Shown here piece by piece: positions 16,629-24,887 of a stretch of DNA of 32,043 bases. This DNA is from Streptomyces sp. S.PB5 (GTDB lineage Bacteria > Actinomycetota > Actinomycetes > Streptomycetales > Streptomycetaceae), in contig NZ_JAQMWP010000042.1 of NCBI RefSeq assembly GCF_030403745.1, forward strand, positions 1 through 32,043, given 5' to 3'. Both the position numbers and the translations under genes were made by a program. Numbering within the stretch: the stretch's first letter is position 1; each line of letters opens with the position of its first letter. The notes under the pieces are model-generated. The model had not been told where the DNA came from. It was given only the letters and a program-made list of their open reading frames with translations, and did no database searches.

Positions 16629-16754
16629 ATGGCGCACCTGTCGAAGTCCGAGACCGCAGTCGCGGGCCAGCAGAGCCCGACCGTGCGTCTCGCCGACATC
16701 GCCGTGCCATCCGGCACTGTGCGGATCGAGGACGTCGAGGACGAGGGCCCCTGA
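16629..16754 (+). CDS. 41-residue acidic peptide, copy one
   Basis: AGGGAGGG stands seven bases before the ATG, an excellent ribosome site. The peptide begins MAHLSKSETAVAGQQSPTVR and ends in DIAVPSGTVRIEDVEDEGP. The second copy (27842) has the same last 19 residues and the same MxHLSKS start but varies in the middle. A strong hairpin follows. The size and layout would suit a peptide precursor or signal, or a small regulator; none is shown. Confidence 0.65.
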   Translation: MAHLSKSETAVAGQQSPTVRLADIAVPSGTVRIEDVEDEGP

Positions 16755-16773
16755 CCGGAACCCGTGGCACCAA

Positions 16774-16819
16774 CGTGATCCGGTTCCTGATCCGGTGAGG
16801 TGACCGTCACCGGATCACG
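16774..16819. terminator. Hairpin after the 41-residue peptide gene, copy one
   Basis: CGTGATCCGG (16774-16783) pairs perfectly with CCGGATCACG (16810-16819), beginning 20 bp past the stop. The inner 26 bases differ between the two cassette copies while both arms are kept, which supports a real stem. Confidence 0.65.
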
Positions 16820-16918
16820 CTGCGTCCCTCCGGACGGCCACCGCTCCACGAGCGGTGCCCCTCAACGCCCGTGTGTTGAGAGGCACTTCCCCCTCCAACC
16901 TATTCGTCCTCAACCCTG

Positions 16919-17140
16919 GGCGACGGCTACGGCCTGGCTCCGCAGGAACGAGCCGGCCTCCCCGGCGTCATCGAACAGGCCACCGCATCCTGCCGGTCCT
17001 TCGTCGCCGACCGAGTGGCCGACGGCGACCCGGTCTTCGTCCAGGCGCTGTCCGAGCGTGGCGGTTGGCGGCGTTGGGACCGCATCCAGGCGTGGCTGGT
17101 CACGCAGCGCGGGGTGCTCACGGCCGCACTGTCGGACTGA
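16919..17140 (+). pseudogene. Phosphotransferase-family (APH-like) C-terminal fragment
   Basis: The last 73 codons of an aminoglycoside-phosphotransferase-like protein remain: D-G-Y-G-L-A-P-Q-E-R-A-G-L, then FVQALSERGGWRRWDRIQAW and a stop at 17138. The kinase core with its catalytic Asp is missing. Homology begins exactly where the cassette repeat ends (16919-16921), so the cassette end cut into this gene. Confidence 0.6.
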
Positions 17141-17227
17141 CAGGGGCGAGAAGCTCCTTGGACGGGCGGGAGGCGAGTCGCCTTCCGGCGACGTGGACGC
17201 GGGTAGGGCTGCGCCTGTCTCCTGGCA

Positions 17228-17270
17228 TGCACTGGGCTCCGACCGGTTTGTCCGGTCGGAGCCCAGTGCA
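17228..17270. terminator. 19-bp perfect stem hairpin
   Basis: The arms 17228-17246 and 17252-17270 are exact complements (TGCACTGGGCTCCGACCGG and its inverse) around the loop TTTGT. It lies 62 bp past the leftward glycosyltransferase stop and also follows the phosphotransferase fragment. A two-way terminator is likely. Confidence 0.8.
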
Positions 17271-17331
17271 CGGCGACGTCAGCCGGCGGGCCGGCGCACG
17301 GTCTGTTGTCCCCGGCCCCTTCCCGCTACGG

Positions 17332-19005
17332 CTACCGCAGCATGCGGCGCTCCGCCCGGCGCGCCGCGGCGCGGACGTTGTCGCGCATGCCGTTCGGGAG
17401 GTGCCGGAGGACCTCGCGGACGCCGTGGCGCAGTCGGTGGTCGGCGGCGGTGCGCAGCACGACACGGCGGGTGGTGCCGATCCGGCCGATGCCGCCGACG
17501 GTGAGCCGCAGCTGACCGCCGGGGCCCGCCCAGGTGGGGGAGACGAGCCGCGGTGGCGTGCCCACGGCGATGGCGCCCAGCGAGATGCGGGCGCGGCCCG
17601 GTGCCGTGGCCAGCCGCGGACGGCGACCGACACCCAGCAACTGACCGCTGGCCCAGAGCTGGTGGGCACCGCTCGCCAGTGGGTTGTTGCCGGCGAGGGT
17701 CAGCGGGTCGATGACCGTCTCACCGGCGACCACGACCCGGTGCCGGTCGCCGCCGAGGGACTCCAGGGTCGGCGTCAACTCCCCGTCGGGGTACCACCAG
17801 TGGTTGTCGGCGGTGTCGTGCACGATGAGCTCCCCGTACGCGTGCGAGAAGGGATCGCGGACCTCCCAGCCCTCAGCCCCCGGGATGCCGTCGAGGAGTT
17901 CGGGGTCGAGCAGCATCCGTCCGCCGCGCTCCACGACGGTCAGCGGCTCGCCGTCCGCCTTGACCATGCCGATCCGGGTCCGGATCACCAGCTTGCCGTT
18001 GCGCCAGCGCATGTCGTCCACCTCGACGTGCGCCTTGATCCGCTCGGTGCGCCGGGCGAGCTCGATCAGCGAGTCCAACCGGTCCTGGACGAGCAGCTCC
18101 GCACGCAACGCGCTGATCGCCGGGAGCCCCTCGCGCACCCCCGGTGGATAGCTGGTCATCGCCATCCTGCGGACGGTGGTGAAGTACTCCTCCAGATCCT
18201 TCCCGGTCCGCCGGAGCACCCGGGGTTCGCTTACCGGCCGGAGCAGCTCCACCCGGTACGAGCGGCGCAGCAGCCGGTTCTGGAGCTCGCCCGGCTCCGT
18301 CCCCTCCTTGATCGCCTCCACGACCTTGTCCAGGTGGCCGTAGTAGTCGTCGGCGGTGATCCGACGGCTGCTGTTGTTGCCGCCGTCCTCACGCCGGTTC
18401 CAGCGGTAGCAGGGGTAGTCGCCGAGTATCGACACTGTCTTTGCCCGCACATAGGTGCGCGCCATGAACAACTGGTCCTCCAGCCTGACCCGCCCCTCCG
18501 GGAAGCGGATCGCGTGCTCGCGCAGGAAGCCCCGGCGGAACATCTTGTGCGGAGTCAGGCTCTCGAAGAGCGGCGCGTCGGCGGCGGTGCACCGCTCGAC
18601 CGTCCGCTTGAACACATTGCTGGGCCCCTGCATCGTGCCGTGGACCTTCCCGAGCACGATGTCCGAGCCATTGCGCTCCGCCAGGGCGTACATCCGCTCC
18701 AGCGCCTCGTACGACAACTCGTCGTCCTGGTCGACGAACTGGACGTACTTCCCCCTCGCCCGATCGACTCCGACGTTGCGTGGCTTGCCCGGCCAGCCGG
18801 AGTTCTCCTGCTCGTAGACCCGGACGTGAGGATGCGCGGCGGCCAGCCGTCGAAGGCGTTCGGCTGAGTCGTCCGTCGACCCGTCATCGACGTACACGAC
18901 CTCGTAAGCATCCGCTCCGAGGCTCTGGTTGACGAGCGACGGCGCACAACGCTCAACGTACGGACCGGCGTTGTAGATCGGTACGACAACGCTTACCTTG
19001 ATCAA
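17332..19005 (-). CDS. Family 2 glycosyltransferase (TarP/TarS-like)
   Basis: A 557-residue cytosolic enzyme that would move a sugar from a nucleotide sugar to a cell-wall or surface polymer. The N-terminal GT-A domain shows VSVVVPIYNAGPYVERC, the nucleotide site VVYVDDGSTDDS, the DXD-type VDQDDEL near residue 95, and the probable base region RLEDQLFMAR near 180. The C-terminal half is a beta-rich tail (from about 330) as in wall teichoic acid glycosyltransferases. I chose TTG 19005, which has GGGGGA five bases upstream; TTG 19017 is in frame. It stands alone, with a strong hairpin at its end. The polymer it modifies cannot be told. Confidence 0.85.
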   Translation of the reverse strand: MIKVSVVVPIYNAGPYVERCAPSLVNQSLGADAYEVVYVDDGSTDDSAERLRRLAAAHPHVRVYEQENSGWPGKPRNVGVDRARGKYVQFVDQDDELSYEALERMYALAERNGSDIVLGKVHGTMQGPSNVFKRTVERCTAADAPLFESLTPHKMFRRGFLREHAIRFPEGRVRLEDQLFMARTYVRAKTVSILGDYPCYRWNRREDGGNNSSRRITADDYYGHLDKVVEAIKEGTEPGELQNRLLRRSYRVELLRPVSEPRVLRRTGKDLEEYFTTVRRMAMTSYPPGVREGLPAISALRAELLVQDRLDSLIELARRTERIKAHVEVDDMRWRNGKLVIRTRIGMVKADGEPLTVVERGGRMLLDPELLDGIPGAEGWEVRDPFSHAYGELIVHDTADNHWWYPDGELTPTLESLGGDRHRVVVAGETVIDPLTLAGNNPLASGAHQLWASGQLLGVGRRPRLATAPGRARISLGAIAVGTPPRLVSPTWAGPGGQLRLTVGGIGRIGTTRRVVLRTAADHRLRHGVREVLRHLPNGMRDNVRAAARRAERRMLR

Positions 19006-19025
19006 GTTTTCCCCCAAAAAACACC

Positions 19026-19077
19026 TGCGGTCTTTGCGTCAGACATGTGTTGTTGGGAAGAAGTTGTGCGGTCTTTG
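19026..19077. repeat. Paired 11-bp direct repeats upstream of the glycosyltransferase
   Basis: TGCGGTCTTTG occurs at 19026-19036 and again at 19067-19077, 41 bp apart (about four helical turns), in the promoter region of the leftward gene. This could be a direct-repeat binding site. Confidence 0.35.
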
Positions 19078-19155
19078 ATAGTTGACTTACGGAACGGATC
19101 GGTCCAATTGGAAACGGGTGGCTCTTGCTGGGTTACGTAACTCAAGATTCTCGGT

Positions 19156-19512
19156 GTGACAGACAAGGAAGCCACTGACGACGAGACGCCGGACGGCCTG
19201 CTGGGCTGGTGCCTGGTGGCCAGCGTGGCGCGCGAGACCCTGCACGGCGAGGGCCGCCTGGAACTCCAGCACGGCACAAAGCACTTCCGCGCAGGCGCCC
19301 TGCTGTGGCTGCCACCCGTCCGCTGGGATCCCGGCTGGGGTCGCTGGCCTGCGGTGAGCCGGGACCCGACCCGGGGGAGGCGCACCGAGGTGCGCCTGCG
19401 GTTCCACGTCACCGGCGCTGCCAGAGCCGCAGGGCGAGCGACAGCCCGGCCAGGTAGTCGAGTTTCCGACGTCCCGTCACGAGTTCGCTACGCGCATGGT
19501 CGCCACCGGTGA
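19156..19512 (+). CDS. Hypothetical protein, 3' part doubtful
   Basis: From GTG 19156 the frame begins MTDKEATDDETPDGLLGWCL, then VASVARETLHGEGRLELQHG and KHFRAGALLWLPP. This resembles small Streptomyces proteins annotated only as hypothetical. After about residue 85 the sequence becomes Arg/Ala-rich and loses any family look, so a frameshift or junction near 19410 is likely. No clear ribosome site precedes the GTG. I can give no function. Confidence 0.4.
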   Translation: MTDKEATDDETPDGLLGWCLVASVARETLHGEGRLELQHGTKHFRAGALLWLPPVRWDPGWGRWPAVSRDPTRGRRTEVRLRFHVTGAARAAGRATARPGSRVSDVPSRVRYAHGRHR

Positions 19513-19657
19513 GGAGATGGGCGAGAGCATGCGGAGTAGGCCTGCGAATGGCCACGGGACCAGCTCCGCTTGGACGAACAACGCATCCCGACGTGTGCTC
19601 CTTGCCATGATTCGCGCCCGTGGCGGATCTTCCAGCGCAGTCCGCGACGGGGTCAGA

Positions 19658-20746
19658 TCACTGGCCGCGGATGTGCCAGGTACGGGATGCCGGATGCCAC
19701 ACCAGGTGAACCTGTCCTTGGTCGGGCCTTCGGAGCGTCAGTTCGTTCATGTCCAGTGCCGACAGGGCTCGCAGCGCTTCGTCGGAGGCGTTCGACCAGA
19801 GGACGAGTGAAATGTTTGCATCCGGGTCCTGGACGATGGCAAGGCCCGCGTCGGCGTCGACGGCGGCCGGAGAAGATGGTGTGTCTTCGTCGTTGCTGTC
19901 GTTGCTGTCGTTGCTGTCGTTGCTGGTCGTGCGGTTTCGGCGCACCAGGCGCTGGATGAACTGCCGGGCGTGTCCGTAGGCGTCGTCGGCGGTCTTGGAC
20001 ACGAGCGCCTGGACGAACGGCACGAGGGCGGTGGTGACCACGGCCGTCACGATCACTTCGACCCAGCCCGGCCCGGCCGGCACACCTGATCCGTATCCCC
20101 GATGGGCCAAGGTCTCGGCTCGCGTGCGCCACTGGGCGGCCTCGTCGGCCCGGCCCAGCCGATCGAGGGCCTCGGCCAGTCGTCTGGCGGCTGCCCGGGA
20201 GCCTGCCTGTGCCTCTGCCTTTACATATTCCTCGGCTTCGGCCGGACGGTTCTGTGCGATCAGGAAGGAGGCAAGGTCATGGTGTGCGGAGGCAAGACCG
20301 TGGGTGATGGCTGCGTGATACCACTGCTCCGCTTGGGTTGCCTCTCCTTTCCCCGCCAGCATGTTGGCGAGGCGCAGCATCTCGTGCCGGGCCCCGCAGC
20401 CGACGGCCCGGCGGAGCCAGGATTCCTCCTCATCCGTGCCTGCAGTGATCGAAGCCATGGCGCGCATCGCGCCAACCCAGCCTGCCTCCGCAGCGCGTCG
20501 GCACCAGCTTGTCCAGGCGTCGTCATCGGCCCGTTCACGACAGACCCACGCCAGTTCGAACATCGCCTCCGGATCTCCGGCCTCGGCCGCGGCGAGCAGC
20601 CACCGTTCAGTCTCCACCCGGTCGGTGCACGGCTCGGGAGCGGTCTGCAGGTACTGGCCCAGCACCCTCATCGCTCCCGGGTCGCCCGCTGCGGCCGCCA
20701 ACTCGATGTTCTGATCCGGCTTGCCGGGCCCCTTGAGTGCAGCCAC
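19658..20746 (-). CDS. Sel1/TPR-repeat protein with one membrane segment
   Basis: A 362-residue protein. GTG 20746 is preceded by GGGAGG at ideal spacing, so I prefer it to the upstream in-frame ATGs. Residues 1-200 are helical repeats of Sel1/TPR type (AAAGDPGAMRVLGQYL, EAGDPEAMFELAWV, EAGWVGAMRAMA, THGLASAHHDLASFL). Then comes one hydrophobic stretch WVEVIVTAVVTTALVPFVQAL, a polar linker with a Ser-Asn-Asp repeat, and a C-terminal beta-rich domain. It is probably a membrane-attached scaffold binding other proteins through its repeats. Neighbours give no clue to partners. Confidence 0.75.
   Translation of the reverse strand: MAALKGPGKPDQNIELAAAAGDPGAMRVLGQYLQTAPEPCTDRVETERWLLAAAEAGDPEAMFELAWVCRERADDDAWTSWCRRAAEAGWVGAMRAMASITAGTDEEESWLRRAVGCGARHEMLRLANMLAGKGEATQAEQWYHAAITHGLASAHHDLASFLIAQNRPAEAEEYVKAEAQAGSRAAARRLAEALDRLGRADEAAQWRTRAETLAHRGYGSGVPAGPGWVEVIVTAVVTTALVPFVQALVSKTADDAYGHARQFIQRLVRRNRTTSNDSNDSNDSNDEDTPSSPAAVDADAGLAIVQDPDANISLVLWSNASDEALRALSALDMNELTLRRPDQGQVHLVWHPASRTWHIRGQ
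19890..19925. repeat. Four 9-bp tandem repeats inside the Sel1-type gene
   Basis: TCGTTGCTG is repeated four times without change. On the coding strand it gives a run of Ser, Asn and Asp triplets in the linker. The unit is three codons long, so changes in copy number keep the frame and only alter linker length. Confidence 0.9.
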
Positions 20747-20901
20747 TCGTTTCCTCCCTGTTCCAGCAGCACGGTCCCTGGACATGCTGCGCAAGACCCG
20801 CCCAGAAGCCGAGGCGTTCGCCCGTGAGCGCCCGGCCGAGGCGGCACCGACCGCAGACGACGGTCTTGTGGATGACACCATGGACCTCCTCGTCACCCGC
20901 C

Positions 20902-21585
20902 GTGCCCACGGTCATTCTCCACGCGTCGATACGCCACGGCGGCCCGTTCCTGGTCCTCGGGGACGGCCGACGAGTGTTGGCCGGCGAGGAGTTGGATGTC
21001 CTGGAGTGCGTCTGGGACGACTTCGACCGGTCCGGGGTGGCGCGCGGTTCCAGCTGGATATCCCGCGCCATCCGCGAACTGCTCACCGCCGAGCCCGAGC
21101 AGCTCGCCGTGTTCCTCCGCCGCCACCTTGCCGAGGAGCCCGGGGTCTCCCTCGGCGTGATCAACGGGCCCGCTGGGCCGCTCTACAAGGTCTCCTCGGG
21201 CGGCGCCCATCGCGCTCACCCTTTTCGTATCTTGGGCCTGCGCTGGATGGTCGCGAAGCTCTATGCCCGTATCCGGCCCCGCCGGTTCGAGGTCGCTTCC
21301 GTCATCGACACCGCCAAGGGCATGCCCGAAGTCCAGCGTGTCGGGCGAGGCTGGAACACCATGCTCGAGCGCGGACTCTTGCACGGCCGCATCCGCTACG
21401 AAGACGGCTTCGCCGACCTCGGCCTCGACCACGCTCCGGCGCCGTGGCTGCTCGGCGACCCTGTCTTCGCCAGCGCCTACAACACGGTTTACGAGCGCGT
21501 GTACCCCGGCGCGTTGACCGAGTGGGGCATCCCCGCCACCGCCTTGACCGGCCGCAAAGCCTGGGAGCAGTGGCTGTACGACTGA
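20902..21585 (+). CDS. Unknown protein, start uncertain
   Basis: From GTG 20902 the frame encodes 227 residues with a soluble, well-folded look: GGPFLVLGDGRRVLAGEEL, WISRAIRELLTAEPEQL, LRWMVAKLYARIRPRRFEV and a C-terminus GIPATALTGRKAWEQW. Codon use is typical. I do not recognise the family. The stretch 20785-20925 also looks coding but in a different frame (TADDGLVDDTMDLLVTRRAH), so the gene may originally have started there and a frameshift near 20910 cut it. It is divergent from the Sel1-type gene. Confidence 0.5.
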   Translation: MPTVILHASIRHGGPFLVLGDGRRVLAGEELDVLECVWDDFDRSGVARGSSWISRAIRELLTAEPEQLAVFLRRHLAEEPGVSLGVINGPAGPLYKVSSGGAHRAHPFRILGLRWMVAKLYARIRPRRFEVASVIDTAKGMPEVQRVGRGWNTMLERGLLHGRIRYEDGFADLGLDHAPAPWLLGDPVFASAYNTVYERVYPGALTEWGIPATALTGRKAWEQWLYD

Positions 21586-21752
21586 CGATCACCAAGAGCG
21601 CGGCGCAGGTGTCTGTAGGCACTTCTTTGGGTTCCACTGCACGGTACTGAAGTGGCTGTAAGCGTAAGGAAGTTGATCTGGCTCCGCTCTGCGTTCTTGG
21701 TGCTGAATGGCTCTCGGGCGTCGGGATAGGGTCTGGTGGGGGGTGCGGGGGA

Positions 21753-22376
21753 ATGAGTTTCCGGCTGGCGGCCTACGCCGTGTGCATCGAGGGCGGGCGG
21801 GTACTGCTCGCCCGTCACGTGCCGCCGAAGGGCGAGAGTACCTGGACCCTTCCGGGTGGCAGGGTCGAGCATGCGGAGGATCCGTTCGACGCGGTGATCC
21901 GGGAGGTCGCTGAGGAGACCGGCTGTGATGCGGTGGTCGAGCGCCTGTTGGGCGTGGACTCCCGGGTGATCCCGGCGGCCGAACGTGCCGTCCCCGGCGG
22001 ACCGGAGCATCAGAATGTGGGCGTCTTTTACCAGGTTCGTATCACCGGCGGCCGGCTGCGTCCGGAGCCTAACGGTGAGATCGCCGAGTCGGTCTGGACT
22101 CTGGTTCCCGATGTCGCCCGTCTGCGCCGGTCATCGCTGGTCGACGTCGGCCTCGCCCCATGCGGGCGACCAGTCGGCGGCCAGCACCGGGCCGATCCCC
22201 GGGGTGTCCAGGCATGCTTCCTCGACTGCTCTCCGCATCTGCTCGGCGTTCGCAGCCAGTTGCGCGTCGAGCGCACTGGCTTTGTTCACGTTCAGACCTG
22301 CTGCTCGAACTGCAGGGCTTCATACACGCCCTCGGCGATGTCCTTACGGGTGCCGACGATCAGCGTCTGGGTGTAG
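21753..22376 (+). CDS. Nudix hydrolase with altered C-terminus
   Basis: Residues 1-130 form a Nudix domain that cleaves nucleoside diphosphates linked to another group. The Nudix box is complete: G-G-R-V-E-H-A-E-D-P-F-D-A-V, then IREVAEETGCDA near residues 34-60. The expected protein is about 155 residues. From about residue 136 (after SSLVDVG) the frame leaves the family and runs 70 codons antisense to the end of the DUF1963 operon. The gene was therefore joined to that operon by deletion near 22150. The catalytic part is whole, so activity is possible. GGGGGA precedes the ATG. Confidence 0.75.
   Translation: MSFRLAAYAVCIEGGRVLLARHVPPKGESTWTLPGGRVEHAEDPFDAVIREVAEETGCDAVVERLLGVDSRVIPAAERAVPGGPEHQNVGVFYQVRITGGRLRPEPNGEIAESVWTLVPDVARLRRSSLVDVGLAPCGRPVGGQHRADPRGVQACFLDCSPHLLGVRSQLRVERTGFVHVQTCCSNCRASYTPSAMSLRVPTISVWV
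22131..22289 (-). pseudogene. Truncated ORF downstream of the DUF1963 gene
   Basis: A GTG at 22289, two bases after the DUF1963 stop, opens a frame of 52 codons (N-K-A-S-A-L-D-A-Q-L-A-A-N-A-E-Q-M-R-R-A, then CLDTPGIGPVLAADW). It ends at TGA 22131 inside the Nudix coding region. Its last residues are antisense to the Nudix gene. It is the start of a second operon gene whose remainder was deleted. Family unknown. Confidence 0.45.
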
Positions 22377-23107
22377 ACGTTGTAGTCGATCGACTGACCG
22401 TGTATCTGCGCCAGGAGCACGAGGTCCCCCTCGTCCGGTGCCGACTGCCACGGGCTGGAGAAACCGCCCAGTTGGACAGAGACTCCATGTGAGGCGCCGC
22501 CCGCTGCCGCGTCGCGCAGGGCGTCCTCAAAGTCGTCCAGGACGTCGTCCCGATCCGCGTCCCCGTCCAGGAACGCACTGGTCGCCTGGGCGTCACGCCA
22601 ATCGGGCGCCACGGTCAGCCCCGGCACCGAATACAGAACATCCGGCTGGTAGACCCTGATCTGCCCCAGCTCCCCATCAAGCTCATATGTCGCCGCGCGT
22701 TCTGTGGTTCGCACGCCGGCAGGGACATGCAGCACCACCGAGGACTCCGGCTCGTACTCGATCTCGGTGAAGAACAACAGGCTGCCGTCGGACGGGAGCC
22801 GGATGTCCAGGACGTCACGAGGGATTGCGGCGCAGTCGACGGTCAGCGTCAGAGGCTCGCACCCATCGGGCCAGTTGACGCCCTCCGGCAGGCTGGGGAC
22901 GCCTCCCGTGCGCGCAACAGGACGGGCCGCTTCCTGTTGGGCGAGCGTCAGGCTCTGGAAGGGAACCAAGTGCAGGCACGGCCGGGAGCTGACAAGCAGC
23001 TCCTGTGCCACGGCCGCGGGAACGCCATGCTTCTCGGCCGTCCGCAGAACGACCTCTTCCACGATCGAAGTAGTCATGACCTCGATCATGCCAGGACCCA
23101 CTGACAC
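22292..23107 (-). CDS. DUF1963 (YwqG-like) protein
   Basis: A 271-residue soluble protein of the DUF1963 family, whose role is unknown. Family marks include SRPCLHLVP, the substrate-like loop GGVPSLPEGVNWP, PLTLTVDCAAIP, SDGSLLFFTEIEYEP, the conserved QLGGFSSPWQ and the closing DEGDLVLLAQI. I chose GTG 23107 because GAGGA lies eight bases upstream; internal ATGs at 23089 and 23077 are weaker. A second gene followed in the same operon but is now truncated at 22131. Confidence 0.8.
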   Translation of the reverse strand: MSVGPGMIEVMTTSIVEEVVLRTAEKHGVPAAVAQELLVSSRPCLHLVPFQSLTLAQQEAARPVARTGGVPSLPEGVNWPDGCEPLTLTVDCAAIPRDVLDIRLPSDGSLLFFTEIEYEPESSVVLHVPAGVRTTERAATYELDGELGQIRVYQPDVLYSVPGLTVAPDWRDAQATSAFLDGDADRDDVLDDFEDALRDAAAGGASHGVSVQLGGFSSPWQSAPDEGDLVLLAQIHGQSIDYNVYTQTLIVGTRKDIAEGVYEALQFEQQV

Positions 23108-23247
23108 CGACTGATCCTCAACTCACGTCCCTGAAAGCACAGTTACCTGCCTGCGGGCGTGAGTTCGGCCGAACGGCAGCCCGGTGGCACCAAACCGGTG
23201 CCGAAGGGCAGCGCGCCGGGGGAGAGGGCCCAAGGGCGTCAGCAGGG

Positions 23248-23340
23248 TCACCAGCGCATGCCGAGGGCGTCGAGATGGGCGCGGCGTTCTGGGCTGAGTT
23301 TGGTGGCGCGTCTACGGGGGTTGCCCATCCAGGTGGTGCG
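23248..23340 (-). pseudogene. Helicase-associated domain, C-terminal remnant
   Basis: Thirty codons end in stop at 23248 and read W-M-G-N-P-R-R-R-A-T-K-L-S-P-E-R-R-A-H-L, then DALGMRW. This is the standard ending of the helicase-associated repeat found in large Streptomyces DEAD-box plasmid and chromosome-end proteins. Upstream sequence does not continue the homology. Only the last domain tip remains. Confidence 0.55.
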
Positions 23341-23485
23341 ATGACCGCGCGGTCTTGGCTCCGATCATCTCCGTCGCCACCTGACACTGTACTTGGCGGC
23401 AGCTGCCGCCGGTACGCCCGGGTGACCACAGGCGCTGACCGGCCGGACCTTGATCCTGAGAGCAAAAGGAAGGTTCAATCGCCGG

Positions 23486-24346
23486 ATGGCTGAGACTGAC
23501 ATTGACCTGGGAGTCGTGACGGCGCCGTCGGGAGTCCTCGTGTTGGGGATGGCATCGTGGATCGACTACTGGCCGCAGCTGGGCCAACCCCTGTCGGAGC
23601 GCGCAAGTGCCGCGGCATCGGTCGGCGGCGGACGCGTCCACGACTGGATGTGTGAGATGGCCGCAGTTCGCGCCGCCAGTGACAGGCCATTGACGGTGCG
23701 GGCCAGCACGGCGGCGTCGCCCTTCGACGGCGGACCAACCATCGCAGTCCTTGAGATCGATCTCGGTCTGCCATGGGCCGGCACCGCAGGGGACGAGCCG
23801 ATCATCCTCGGCGACCTACCGGTCGACCGTTGCGGCATGGTGCTCGGTGACGCGCTTGCCCTGGACTCCTGGACCGGAGACGGCCATCCATCAACCGACG
23901 GTCTTGCCGATGTCGCCTACTGGGGAGGTTACGCGGAGGCCGCCAATCGTCAGTTCGGCGGTGAACTGATTCCGCGACACGGCGGTCAAGTGCGAGGGTG
24001 GCTCGACCTCCCGCTCGATGACGCCAAGAAGCTCGGCGACGCCCTCAACGACTGGGAAGGCGACGAACAGGGCCGGGGCGTCATGGTTGCAGTCGATGAG
24101 CATACCGACTTCCACCGCTTCAACCGCGCGAGTTGGACCCACCCGCTTCAGATCGGGGCCATCGAGGTCGCTGACTGCTCCGTTCTGGGGATCAACTGGG
24201 ACAGCGGCGACCACTCGATGCGACATCGCGGCGAACGGCGCTTCGGACAGGTCTATCCCGTGACTCTTCAGCCTGGGCCCATGGGCCGGACAACGATGCG
24301 CTGGATGATCCCGCCCTACGAGCCCGGTCAGGACGGCTCAGAGTGA
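23486..24346 (+). CDS. Conserved-looking protein of unknown function
   Basis: A 286-residue acidic, soluble protein with no signal peptide or membrane segment. Visible stretches are APSGVLVLGMASWIDYWPQL, GLADVAYWGGYAEAANRQFG and ASWTHPLQIGAIEVADCSVL. AAGGAAGG lies about 12 bases before the ATG at 23486. I do not recognise a family, although even composition and GC3 support a real gene. It converges on the GNAT gene at 24369 with 22 bp between the stops. Confidence 0.65.
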   Translation: MAETDIDLGVVTAPSGVLVLGMASWIDYWPQLGQPLSERASAAASVGGGRVHDWMCEMAAVRAASDRPLTVRASTAASPFDGGPTIAVLEIDLGLPWAGTAGDEPIILGDLPVDRCGMVLGDALALDSWTGDGHPSTDGLADVAYWGGYAEAANRQFGGELIPRHGGQVRGWLDLPLDDAKKLGDALNDWEGDEQGRGVMVAVDEHTDFHRFNRASWTHPLQIGAIEVADCSVLGINWDSGDHSMRHRGERRFGQVYPVTLQPGPMGRTTMRWMIPPYEPGQDGSE

Positions 24347-24368
24347 TCAGTAGGAACCACCGACTAAG

Positions 24369-24887
24369 TCAGTTCCGCAGGTTCTTGATCATGACTGCGT
24401 AGACGGGGGAGTCGGCGAAGGGCTGTTGTTCACCGACTTTGGCGTACTCCCATGCTTCGTAGAGTTCCTGCACTTTAGGGTGGGTCACGTCGACGAGGAG
24501 TACGGCGAGGTCTTCGGTGCGCTCTTTCAGCAGTGCTTCGTGCAGGCGCTCGGAGATGCCCTTCTTGCGCCAGCCGGGGCGCACCATCACCTCGGACACG
24601 GCGTAGGTCGAGGTGTAACCGTTGTCCGGTTCGTAGTCGGTGGAGCGCCACCACTCGCGGCCGGGCGTGAGGGGGGCGCCGTAGGCGAAGCCGACCGGTT
24701 CGTTTTCGTCGTAGGTGACGACACAGGAGAAGCCCGCCATGCTGCTCCAGTGGTCAACGAACCAGGCGAAGCGCTGGTGGAATGGGTCGTCCATCTGGTC
24801 CGCGTAGGCGTCGGCGTGGATGTCGATGAGCATCTGTCGGAAGCCTTCGGGGAAGTCTCCGTGCTGGTAATGACGCAGGTCGGTCAC
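24369..24887 (-). CDS. GNAT-family N-acetyltransferase
   Basis: A 172-residue cytosolic enzyme that transfers an acetyl group from acetyl-CoA. The acetyl-CoA loop is VRPGWRKKGISERLHEALL (Arg/Gly-rich, near 115), with CVVTYDENEPVGFAYG before it and VTHPKVQELYEAWEY after it. The GTG at 24887 overlaps the stop of the upstream HTH gene as GTGA and has GGAG six bases before it, so I prefer it to ATG 24899. The two proteins are translated together, suggesting that the regulator and enzyme serve one pathway. Substrate unknown. Confidence 0.82.
   Translation of the reverse strand: MTDLRHYQHGDFPEGFRQMLIDIHADAYADQMDDPFHQRFAWFVDHWSSMAGFSCVVTYDENEPVGFAYGAPLTPGREWWRSTDYEPDNGYTSTYAVSEVMVRPGWRKKGISERLHEALLKERTEDLAVLLVDVTHPKVQELYEAWEYAKVGEQQPFADSPVYAVMIKNLRN

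Larger units (their letters stand above)
16185..16921. repeat. Small-peptide cassette, copy one of a 740-bp direct repeat
   Basis: This stretch is nearly identical to 27396-28135 in the same direction. It carries the end of a 21-codon or longer ORF, a 40-residue membrane peptide, a 41-residue soluble peptide and a hairpin. Identity stops sharply at CCTGGGC on the right (16921 and 28135), where this copy joins a phosphotransferase fragment. Confidence 0.9.

Noticed and set aside
16855..18867. Rightward frame of 670 codons opposite the glycosyltransferase
   Set aside because: Arg/His/Gln-rich antisense reading; the leftward frame has an intact GT-A domain.
19890..19925. CRISPR-like or origin iterons
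   Set aside because: The 9-bp repeats have no spacers and are codon triplets inside a gene; no CRISPR array is present anywhere in the window.
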